Origin: Acutalibacter sp.
GTDB taxonomy: Bacteria; Bacillota; Clostridia; Oscillospirales; Acutalibacteraceae
Length of the DNA: 5,121 bases
Assembly: GCA_022801475.1 (NCBI GenBank)
Contig: JAAWSH010000138.1
Location: forward strand, 1-5,121
Direction of reading: 5' to 3'
Below the pieces are notes generated by a model. It did not search any database and was not told where the DNA came from. It saw only the letters and a program-made list of their open reading frames with translations. This document shows positions 1 through 5,035 of the stretch, piece by piece; the first letter of the stretch is position 1, and each line of letters begins with the position of its first letter. The translations under genes were made by a program, and so were the position numbers.

Positions 1-390
1 GAAAAGGGGCTGCTGCGGCCCGCCCTGATCCACACAGTAAAGATCTTTCTGTTCCTGTTCCTGGTGAACCTGGCCCTGAACAGCGCCATTTTCCTGGTGG
101 GTGAGGAGAATATTTCCCAGCTGCTGCTCACCGGCAGTGTATTCCAGCCCTTGCTGGCAGCCCTCATTGGCTTTATCCCAAACTGTGCCGCCTCCATTAT
201 CTTAACCGAGCTGTACCTGGGGGGCTCCCTCAGCTTTGGCGCGGCTGTGGCTGGGCTGTGCACTGGGGCCGGACTGGGACTGGCGGTTCTGTTCCGGGTC
301 AACAAAAATACCAAAGAAAATTTTGTGCTGGCCGGTCTCCTTTACGTGGCCGCTGTGGTCACCGGCTGTCTGTGTCAAGTACTTTTCTAA
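1..390 (+). CDS. Putative manganese/heavy-metal transporter (ArsP_2-like), C-terminal part
   Basis: The reading frame is open from the window edge to the TAA at 388-390, giving 129 visible residues; the true start lies upstream, and a GTG at 64 is only an internal valine. The protein is very hydrophobic, with four likely membrane segments at about residues 12-34, 46-68, 76-98 and 107-127. A conserved-looking stretch at residues 59-73 (IPNCAASIILTELYL), followed by GAAVAGLCTGAGLG and then a basic loop (FRVNKNTKEN), recalls the C-terminal half of the ArsP_2 family (PF11449, putative 10-TM heavy-metal exporters), often annotated in Firmicutes as putative manganese transporter. The substrate is not established for this family, so metal export is inference. 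The gene converges on ispE with an 18-bp gap. The family call rests on motif memory; membrane location is secure. Confidence 0.66.
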   Translation, partial: EKGLLRPALIHTVKIFLFLFLVNLALNSAIFLVGEENISQLLLTGSVFQPLLAALIGFIPNCAASIILTELYLGGSLSFGAAVAGLCTGAGLGLAVLFRVNKNTKENFVLAGLLYVAAVVTGCLCQVLF

Positions 391-408
391 AAAAATGCCC
401 TCCTTTTC

Positions 409-1266
409 TTAAAGCGCTACGCCTTGGCTGGTAGGCCGCACCAGGAACACCCGGCCCTGGCCCTCCAGCTGCTTCATAGCCCAGCGGGCCTGCTGCTCCC
501 CCTCAAAAATGCCATACACCCCCGACCCGCTGCCAGTCATCATGGCCCCCAGGGCCCCGGCCTCGGTCATAGCCCGCTTCAGCGCCCGCACCGGGGCCAG
601 CCGGATGGTCTCGTCAAATCGGTTGCCCACACACCGGGCAATGCGCCGCAGGTTGCCTACCGCCAGGGCCTCCAGCATTTTCGGGGTGGCCTGGGTGCTG
701 GAAAGAGGGTACTGGTCCAGTAACGAATAGGCCCGGGGGGTGCTCATACCCGTGGGGGGCTTGCACACCACCAGCCAGCACTGGGGCATTTGGGGCACAG
801 CCTCCACCTGGGTGCCAATGCCTGTGCACCGGGCAGCCCCCCCCACCACGCAAAAGGGCACGTCCGAACCCACCCGGGCGCCCAGCTCCATAAGCTTTTC
901 CACCCCCAGGTTGGCGGAGAACATGTAATTCAGTCCCCACAGCACCGCCGCCGCATCAGCGCTGCCGCCCCCCATCCCAGACCGGGCGGGGATATGCTTG
1001 CGGATAAAGATATAGACCCCCTGGTCTCCCAAGCCCTGGTCCTCTAAGAAAAATTTCGCGGCCCGAAAGGCCGTATTTTTAGTGTCTACCGGCAGGCTCT
1101 CCCGGCTGCACTGCAAGTGCACCCCGGGCTCATGGCTATGCTGAATTTCCAGCTCATCCCACACAGTCACACTCTGCATCACAGTATCTAGCAGGTGGAA
1201 GCCATCCTCCCGACGGCCAATCACGTCCAAAGTCAGGTTGATTTTACCAAACGCTTTTACTTTCAT
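409..1266 (-). CDS. ispE: 4-diphosphocytidyl-2-C-methyl-D-erythritol kinase
   Basis: This cytoplasmic GHMP-family kinase phosphorylates the 2-hydroxyl of CDP-methylerythritol with ATP, the fourth step of the MEP (non-mevalonate) route to isopentenyl diphosphate. At 285 residues it has the usual family length. The N-terminal motif KAFGKINLTLDVIGRREDGF (residues 4-23) contains the expected catalytic lysine K8. The ATP-binding glycine-rich loop is PARSGMGGGSADAAA (93-107). SDVPFC (134-139) supplies the expected catalytic aspartate D135. MTGSGSGVYGIF (243-254) is the C-terminal GHMP motif. The ATG at 1264-1266 begins directly with the family's N-terminal motif. An AAGGA element lies 12 nt upstream, a rather long spacing. 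The gene stands behind a 420-bp gene-free region, so it probably has its own promoter, and it converges on the transporter gene. All key residues are present and I see no damage. Confidence 0.96.
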   Translation of the reverse strand: MKVKAFGKINLTLDVIGRREDGFHLLDTVMQSVTVWDELEIQHSHEPGVHLQCSRESLPVDTKNTAFRAAKFFLEDQGLGDQGVYIFIRKHIPARSGMGGGSADAAAVLWGLNYMFSANLGVEKLMELGARVGSDVPFCVVGGAARCTGIGTQVEAVPQMPQCWLVVCKPPTGMSTPRAYSLLDQYPLSSTQATPKMLEALAVGNLRRIARCVGNRFDETIRLAPVRALKRAMTEAGALGAMMTGSGSGVYGIFEGEQQARWAMKQLEGQGRVFLVRPTSQGVAL

Positions 1267-1276
1267 CTTCTATCAC

Positions 1277-1283
1277 ATTCCTT
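1277..1283 (-). promoter_or_regulatory. Candidate ribosome binding site of ispE
   Basis: On the minus strand AAGGAAT lies upstream of the ispE ATG, with 12 nt between AAGGA and the start codon. This is longer than the usual 5-9 nt, so initiation may be modest. No better SD sequence lies closer, and no alternative in-frame start fits the conserved N-terminus. Confidence 0.5.
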
Positions 1284-1320
1284 GCGCCCCAGGGCTAAGG
1301 CCAGGGCGGGCAGATTTTTT

Positions 1321-1347
1321 CTTTTAAAATAAGCACTAACGAGTCAA
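1321..1347 (-). promoter_or_regulatory. Weak candidate promoter for ispE
   Basis: On the minus strand TTGACT (1347-1342) resembles a -35 box with five of six consensus bases. The best following -10-like hexamer is TAAAAG (1326-1321), at a short 15-nt spacing and with four matching bases, in an AT-rich patch inside otherwise GC-rich DNA. It lies about 55 bp upstream of the ispE start. Placement and AT-richness favour a promoter, but the -10 is poor. A perfect 7-bp inverted repeat (1349-1371) abuts the -35 box and could be an operator. Confidence 0.3.
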
Positions 1348-1348
1348 A

Positions 1349-1371
1349 TTGGACTACATTGCGCAGTCCAA
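1349..1371. repeat. Perfect 7-bp inverted repeat, possible operator or hairpin
   Basis: TTGGACT (1349-1355) and AGTCCAA (1365-1371) are exact reverse complements separated by 9 nt. The repeat sits immediately upstream of the -35-like box proposed for ispE. It could bind a dimeric regulator or, if transcribed, form a hairpin. I recognise no known regulator's site in it. Confidence 0.5.
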
Positions 1372-1418
1372 GGGCGAAACAAACCGCGCATGACCATTGC
1401 TCCGACTCCGCAGTATAG

Positions 1419-1531
1419 GCCCCTGTCAGGATGTGGGATGGAGGTCTCGCCAGCCGATGCAATCGGCTGGACCCAACCTGCGCTGGATGGTCCTGCTGAG
1501 ACCAGCACCCTGCCGTCTTGCCGGCAGGGGC
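1419..1531 (+). other. Structured intergenic segment, possible unidentified RNA
   Basis: Several complementary segments nest neatly. GCCCCTG (1419-1425) pairs with CAGGGGC (1525-1531). GGTCTC (1443-1448) pairs with GAGACC (1498-1503). CCAGCCGAT (1450-1458) pairs with ATCGGCTGG (1462-1470). GGACC (1469-1473) pairs with GGTCC (1489-1493), sharing two bases with the preceding stem. The inner three helices would make a three-way junction. The outer pairing is mutually exclusive with the terminator-like hairpin at 1508-1529, so two alternative folds are possible. I compared it by eye with the conserved cores of 6S, SRP, RNase P and tmRNA, T-box leaders and the common riboswitches and found no match. 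The plus strand is favoured only because the T run follows the hairpin on that strand. It may equally be a structured DNA region with no RNA product. Confidence 0.35.
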
Positions 1532-1539
1532 GGCCTTTT
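1508..1539 (+). terminator. Terminator-like GC-rich hairpin, plus strand
   Basis: CCCTGCCG (1508-1515) and CGGCAGGG (1522-1529) form a perfect 8-bp stem with a 6-nt loop, followed after six bases (GCGGCC) by TTTT at 1536-1539. The T run is short and displaced, so it is weak as an intrinsic terminator. On the minus strand no T run follows, so it is unlikely to end the DUF362 transcript. A further GGCCT/AGGCC pairing (1532-1536 with 1547-1551) overlaps the T run and could compete with termination. Confidence 0.35.
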
Positions 1540-1574
1540 CATATGGAGGCCATCATACACATAACCACCCACAA

Positions 1575-1614
1575 GGCCATGGACATTTCAAAGAAAACAT
1601 CCATATTTTTGGCC
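1575..1614. repeat. Imperfect inverted repeat downstream of the DUF362 gene
   Basis: GGCCA (1575-1579) pairs with TGGCC (1610-1614), and ATGGA (1579-1583) with TCCAT (1600-1604), giving an interrupted hairpin about 73 bp beyond the DUF362 stop codon. No T run follows on the minus strand, so it is not a canonical terminator; it might stabilise a 3' end. The rest of 1552-1686 shows nothing I can identify. Confidence 0.3.
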
Positions 1615-1686
1615 AGAAATCCCACTCACAGGTTGAGGCTCTTGAGAATTCCACAGCACAAAGCGCCCCATTTCCATTTTTTACCC

Positions 1687-2820
1687 TCATAGCTTTAGTA
1701 TTGCCAGACGGCGCAGCTTCACCACGTGTTTTGGGCACATCTCATGGCAGCAGAAACAGCGAATACAATTTTTATAGTCAATACGAGCCTTGCCCCCAGT
1801 CAGGGCAATGGTATGCTGGGGGCAGCTCTCGGCACATTTTCCGCAGCCCACACAGCGCTTTTGGTCAATCTTTGGATACGGGGTTGCGAACTTTTTCGCC
1901 GCTGGTCGCAAAAAGCCTGGCAACCGGTCGATAAAATCCGTGCTGCTGGCCTGGGCGGGCCTAAAATCTGCCGCGATATGCCCTTCTATAGCTTCCCCCA
2001 AAGCTTCCACTTCATCCAGGCGGCAGGGTCCCAGCCCTCGCTGGGCCGCCAAGCGCAGCACATCAATGTCCTCTGGGTTCATACCGGCCACAGCCGCCCC
2101 CACCACGTCGGCGGCATAGGGACTGTTTGAGGCAATGAACACCCCCAGGTCCCGGCGCTGGCCCCCGGTGGGGCCGTTGCCCTCCATTGCCCATATGCCG
2201 TCCATCAGGCAGAGGTCCGGTTTCAAAAAGGCGCACAGATCTACCAGCATCTCACAAAAATTCTCTTTTTCCGGGAACCTGGCGTGAAGCTCTGGCTTTT
2301 GCAGCCCCGGCACCGCGCCAAACAGGTTCTTTACCCCACCAGAGTACTTTACCATGCCGTGGGTCTTTAGCTTGGGCAGGTCAATGAGAAAGTCCCGGTC
2401 CAAAAGCGGCTCTAAAATATTGGTCTGGCGGCATCTCTTGCCCTCTGGCAAGTACACCGGCCGGTATTTGCACTGGGTATACAGTTCCACGCCCGTCTCC
2501 TCGGCCATCCGCTGATAGCCGCAGGCCCTATACACCGCTTTCATCACGGCGGGTGTGTAGGGTCCCCCGGGGCTTTCCGCCACCAGAGCCCGGGCCCCGG
2601 TTCGCAGCACACAGCGGCCCACTGCCGCCGTAAACGCCGGGTGGGTAATAATGGCTTCCTCCGGCTTGGACGCCATGATCAGGTTCGGCTTCAGCACCAC
2701 AGTCATGCCGGGGCGCAGCCTATCATACACCGAAAACGCCTGGAACGCCTGGTCCACAAGGGCTTTCAGCTCCTGGGGGTCATAGGCTTTACAGCCCAAC
2801 AGCAACGCCCGCTCTCTCAT
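1687..2820 (-). CDS. DUF362 protein with C-terminal 2x[4Fe-4S] ferredoxin domain
   Basis: A 377-residue soluble protein of unknown function. Residues about 38-285 look like the DUF362 domain (PF04015): VVLKPNLIMASKPEEAIITH (41-60), AESPGG (81-86), LIDLPKLKTHGMVKYSGGVKN (145-165, typical of the family) and LMDGIWAMEGNGPTGG (205-220). Two CxxCxxCxxxCP motifs follow: C323, C326, C329, C333 and C352, C355, C358, C362, enough to bind two [4Fe-4S] clusters and suggesting electron transfer. C357 is an extra cysteine in the second motif. No signal peptide or membrane segment is seen. The start ATG overlaps the aminotransferase stop in an ATGA arrangement, and I see no good SD before it, so translation probably depends on ribosomes finishing the upstream gene. 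Reaction and partner are unknown; a redox role linked to the aminotransferase is inference only. Confidence 0.9.
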   Translation of the reverse strand: MRERALLLGCKAYDPQELKALVDQAFQAFSVYDRLRPGMTVVLKPNLIMASKPEEAIITHPAFTAAVGRCVLRTGARALVAESPGGPYTPAVMKAVYRACGYQRMAEETGVELYTQCKYRPVYLPEGKRCRQTNILEPLLDRDFLIDLPKLKTHGMVKYSGGVKNLFGAVPGLQKPELHARFPEKENFCEMLVDLCAFLKPDLCLMDGIWAMEGNGPTGGQRRDLGVFIASNSPYAADVVGAAVAGMNPEDIDVLRLAAQRGLGPCRLDEVEALGEAIEGHIAADFRPAQASSTDFIDRLPGFLRPAAKKFATPYPKIDQKRCVGCGKCAESCPQHTIALTGGKARIDYKNCIRCFCCHEMCPKHVVKLRRLAILKL

Positions 2821-3986
2821 AATTCAGTCAGGAAGGCCCGGATGCGCTCCAGCGCCTCGGTGATGTGCTTGATGGAATATGAGTAGGAGATGCGCACAAA
2901 TCCCTCGCCGCTGGCTCCAAAAGCATCTCCGGGCACCACGGCCACCTTTTTGCCATAGATCAGCTTCTCGCTAAACTCCATAGACGTCAGCCCTGTGCTG
3001 CGCACTGAAGGAAATACGTAGAACGCGCCCTCGGGCTCAAAACAATGCAGACCCATGTCGTTCAGGGCGTCCACCATCAGCCGTCGGCGCATATCGTACT
3101 GTCCCCGCATATACTGAATGTCCTCGTCGCCATTTTTCAAAGCCTCAATGGCCGCAAACTGGCTGGTGGTAGGGGCGCTCATTATGGCGAACTGGTGCAG
3201 CTTGGTCATCACAGAAATCAGTTCCGTGGGCCCTGCCGCGTAGCCCAGCCGCCAGCCGGTCATGGAGTGGGCCTTGGAGAATCCGTTCACCACCACTGTG
3301 CGCTCCCACATACCTGGCAGACTGGCAAAGGACACGTGTCCTTCTTCTGTGTAGGTAAGGGCAGCGTAGATCTCGTCAGACATAACCATCAGGTTATGTC
3401 GTTCCACCACCTGAGCAATGGCTTCCAGGTCCTCCCGGCCCATCACCGCCCCGGTGGGGTTGTTGGGATAGGGCAGAATCAGCAGTTTGGTTCTTTCAGT
3501 GATTTTTTCTTCCAGCTGCTCCGCTGTCAGCTTAAAGCCGTTCTCGGCCCTGGTCTCGATAATAACCGGCTCGCCTCCAGCCATTTGGGTAATGGGCACA
3601 TAGCACACAAAGCTTGGCTCGGGAATCAGCACCTGGTCGCCGGGGTTAATCAGGCTGCGCACACACAGATCGATGGCCTCGGAGCCCCCTACTGTAATGA
3701 GTACCTGCTTTTCTGGCTGATACTCCAGCCCGTAGTGGCGCAGGAGAAACTTGGCCACCTCTTCCCGCAGAGGCATAAAGCCCCGGTTAGGGGTATAGCG
3801 GGTGCGGCCTTTTTCCAGACTGGCAATGCCCGCCTCTCGAATGTGCCAGGGGGTGTGAAAGTCCGGCTCGCCCACAGACAAAGAGATCACATTGTCCATC
3901 TCGCTGGCAATATCGAAAAAGCGGCGGATCCCAGAGGGCTTGATCTGCTTGGCCATTGTATTCAACAATTTATCGTAATCAATCAC
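2817..3986 (-). CDS. PLP-dependent aminotransferase, class I/II (AlaT/YugH-like)
   Basis: A fold-type I aminotransferase of 389 residues, the usual family length, moving amino groups between an amino acid and a 2-oxoacid in the cytoplasm. Visible residues, numbered from the GTG start: PNNPTG (174-179) with the cofactor-binding Asn176, SDEIYAALTY (203-212) with Asp204 and Tyr207, SKAHSMTGWRLG (237-248) with the Schiff-base lysine K238, and R365 in FVRISYS for the substrate carboxylate. The N-terminal PSGIRRFFDIASEMDNVISL and SVGEPDF and the segment ERTVVVNGFSKA resemble Bacillus subtilis AlaT (YugH), as I recall it. I chose GTG at 3986-3984, not the ATG at 4019, because AGGGAG lies 8 nt before the GTG, no SD precedes the ATG, and the resulting VIDYDKLL start fits relatives. 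It overlaps the regulator gene by 8 bases and the DUF362 gene by 4. Alanine as substrate is a guess; other specificities are common in this family. Confidence 0.93.
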   Translation of the reverse strand: MIDYDKLLNTMAKQIKPSGIRRFFDIASEMDNVISLSVGEPDFHTPWHIREAGIASLEKGRTRYTPNRGFMPLREEVAKFLLRHYGLEYQPEKQVLITVGGSEAIDLCVRSLINPGDQVLIPEPSFVCYVPITQMAGGEPVIIETRAENGFKLTAEQLEEKITERTKLLILPYPNNPTGAVMGREDLEAIAQVVERHNLMVMSDEIYAALTYTEEGHVSFASLPGMWERTVVVNGFSKAHSMTGWRLGYAAGPTELISVMTKLHQFAIMSAPTTSQFAAIEALKNGDEDIQYMRGQYDMRRRLMVDALNDMGLHCFEPEGAFYVFPSVRSTGLTSMEFSEKLIYGKKVAVVPGDAFGASGEGFVRISYSYSIKHITEALERIRAFLTEL

Positions 3987-4473
3987 AAAGGTTGCTCCCT
4001 CTCTCGTCAATTTCCTCATAGTCGCTGTTAAAGACCACGCCGCCGTCCTTATATTTGGTCAATAGGAAGTGGGTGGCAGTGGACAGTACGCCATCAATGG
4101 TAGACAGCCTTTTTGCAACGAACATAGCCACATCCTGCATGGTACGCCCGGTCACCGTTACAGCCAGATCATAGCCGCCGGACATGAGATAAACGCTTTC
4201 CACTTCGGGAAAGTTCATGACCCTGCCAGCAATCTCGTCAAAACCCGTATCCTTTTGGGGAGAAACCCGCAGCTCTATAAGGGCAGTGGCCTTTTGGGTC
4301 TCGGCGCGCTCCCAGTTAATCAAGGCGTGGTAGCCCTTAATCACCCCGTCCCGCTCATAGGCGGCAATGGCCTTTGCCACGTCCTCTTCCTTTTCATTCA
4401 GCATCACCGCCAGCTGTTTTGCGGTTAGCTTTGCCTCGTCCTGCAAAAGCTCTAATAATTGCTCCATTGCCAT
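3979..4473 (-). CDS. Lrp/AsnC-family transcriptional regulator (AlaR-like)
   Basis: A 164-residue DNA-binding regulator of the feast/famine class, which normally forms dimers or octamers and responds to amino acids. Residues 4-50 form the helix-turn-helix domain, ending in the family's hinge-like sequence RDGVIKGYHALIN (41-53). Residues about 61-138 are the ligand-binding RAM domain, with the signature MSGGYDLAVTVTG (97-109). A short charged tail follows (139-164). The ATG at 4473 has AGGAG 10 nt upstream; a second in-frame ATG two codons later is less well spaced. Its 3' end overlaps the aminotransferase start by 8 bases (TGA inside GTGATTGA), so it very likely controls, and is co-translated with, that gene. 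The pairing resembles alaR-alaT of Bacillus subtilis. An imperfect dyad upstream (4502-4526) could be its own operator. Family is certain; the effector is inferred. Confidence 0.93.
   Translation of the reverse strand: MAMEQLLELLQDEAKLTAKQLAVMLNEKEEDVAKAIAAYERDGVIKGYHALINWERAETQKATALIELRVSPQKDTGFDEIAGRVMNFPEVESVYLMSGGYDLAVTVTGRTMQDVAMFVAKRLSTIDGVLSTATHFLLTKYKDGGVVFNSDYEEIDERGSNLCD
3995..4003 (-). promoter_or_regulatory. Ribosome binding site that sets the aminotransferase start
   Basis: On the minus strand GAGAGGGAG lies inside the end of the regulator gene, with 8 nt between it and the GTG at 3986-3984. This is near-ideal SD spacing and is the main reason for preferring the GTG over the longer frame starting at 4019, which has no SD. 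Confidence 0.75.
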
Positions 4474-4492
4474 CTTTCCAGCGCTCCTCTTC

Positions 4493-4498
4493 AGTATA
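4493..4498 (-). promoter_or_regulatory. Alternative -10-like element close to the regulator gene
   Basis: TATACT on the minus strand matches five of six -10 bases but sits only 19 nt before the regulator ATG, so a transcript starting from it would begin inside or beside the SD sequence. The nearest -35-like hexamer (TTGGGA) has a 19-nt spacer. It is a weaker choice than the TATAAT at 4537. Confidence 0.2.
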
Positions 4499-4501
4499 CA
4501 A

Positions 4502-4526
4502 GATTTTTTAGGACTATTCCCAAATC
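4502..4526. repeat. Imperfect dyad upstream of the Lrp-type gene, possible operator
   Basis: GATTT (4502-4506) and AAATC (4522-4526) are exact inverse arms around an imperfectly symmetric, AT-rich centre. It lies between the two -10-like elements and the regulator start and overlaps the end of the Nudix gene. Lrp-family proteins typically autoregulate through degenerate AT-rich dyads, so an operator role is plausible but rests on position alone. Confidence 0.25.
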
Positions 4527-5004
4527 ACTCTAGCTCATTATACACAAAATGCACGAGTTCCTTATTATCTAAATTCTCCAGAAGCTGGGGTGGATAAATT
4601 TTTACTGTCCCCTGGCGGATCACTTCCACCGGTACCCAATAAAAGCCCAGGTTGGTCCGCTGTCCACCCACTTCATCCCAGCCAAAGCGCGGGCCCTCCC
4701 AGAGCTCTGTCTCTGGCAGCTCCGCCCTGTAGTAAAGCCCGATCTGCTGGCAAGGCTTGCCCCACAGAAAACGAATCTCCCCCACCGCAGCCAACGAGCC
4801 CACCTGTAGCTTTAGCCCCAGCTCCTCCCGGAACTCTCTGGCCAGGGCCTGGGCCCCGGTCTCACCAAACGCCACATGGCCCCCTACAAAGGAAAAACCG
4901 TCGTCATCCTCCGGCTTTTGTAATAAAAGTTTACCATCTTTTATCACAATAGCCGCTACCCGGTAGGAAAATTTCCACTCCTCCGTATCAAACAAAATAT
5001 CCAT
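4525..5004 (-). CDS. Nudix hydrolase, substrate unknown
   Basis: A 159-residue soluble enzyme of the Nudix superfamily, which hydrolyses a nucleoside diphosphate linked to another group using Mg2+ or Mn2+. The signature GX5EX7REUXEEXGU is complete at residues 42-64, from GHVAFGE to REFREELGL, with the metal-binding glutamates present. The N-terminal strand RVAAIVIKDGKLLLQK (15-30) is the usual Nudix opening. The substrate cannot be read from the sequence. I chose ATG at 5004-5002 because AAGGAAG lies 9 nt before it. The frame stays open to an ATG at 5073, but those 23 extra codons (MNRESLFSC...) overlap the end of the upstream gene and do not look like a Nudix N-terminus. It starts 31 nt after that gene's stop, so the two are probably one transcript. 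A 51-bp gap separates it from the regulator gene. Confidence 0.9.
   Translation of the reverse strand: MDILFDTEEWKFSYRVAAIVIKDGKLLLQKPEDDDGFSFVGGHVAFGETGAQALAREFREELGLKLQVGSLAAVGEIRFLWGKPCQQIGLYYRAELPETELWEGPRFGWDEVGGQRTNLGFYWVPVEVIRQGTVKIYPPQLLENLDNKELVHFVYNELE
4537..4542 (-). promoter_or_regulatory. Perfect -10 box (TATAAT) ahead of the Lrp-type gene
   Basis: TATAAT on the minus strand, inside the last codons of the Nudix gene and about 64 bp before the regulator ATG. The hexamer 17 nt upstream (ATAAGG) does not resemble TTGACA, and there is no exact extended -10 TG. It may be an activator-dependent or internal promoter that lets the regulator operon be expressed separately from the Nudix gene; a chance match in AT-rich coding DNA cannot be excluded. 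Confidence 0.35.
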
Positions 5005-5013
5005 ATTGTTTAT

Positions 5014-5020
5014 CTTCCTT
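5014..5020 (-). promoter_or_regulatory. Ribosome binding site that sets the Nudix start
   Basis: AAGGAAG on the minus strand, 9 nt before the ATG at 5004-5002, in the short gap after the upstream gene's stop codon. It supports the shorter Nudix protein over the frame starting at 5073. Confidence 0.7.
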
Positions 5021-5035
5021 TTGTGCAATATTTTG

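Noticed and set aside
409..1047. Several open frames overlapping ispE on both strands (for example 424-723 plus and 614-940 minus)
   Set aside because: ispE is certain from its catalytic motifs, and these are Gly/Pro/Arg- or His-rich shadows of it.
1481..1515. TPP-riboswitch-like stretch (GCTGAGA followed by ACCCTG) in the intergenic region
   Set aside because: The remaining conserved TPP elements, such as GAACCTGATC and the second sensor arm, are missing, and no thiamine gene lies downstream.
1349..1540. 6S RNA, SRP RNA, RNase P RNA, tmRNA or T-box leader
   Set aside because: The length and terminal hairpin were suggestive, but none of the conserved core sequences of these RNAs could be found on either strand by eye.
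1553..1738. A 61-codon minus-strand frame overlapping the end of the DUF362 gene
   Set aside because: It lies in another frame across the stop codon of a well-supported gene, has no SD, and resembles nothing known to me.
1390..1934. Two overlapping plus-strand frames (1390-1692 and 1518-1934) across the gene-free region
   Set aside because: Both consist of low-similarity, Pro/His/Ser-rich sequence without an SD or domain. The second runs deep into the antisense of the DUF362 gene. They look like chance frames over the structured region.
3045..4031. A 328-codon open frame on the plus strand
   Set aside because: It is antisense to the clearly conserved aminotransferase gene, has a low-complexity His/Gln-rich composition typical of reverse-strand frames in GC-rich DNA, and shows no recognisable motif.
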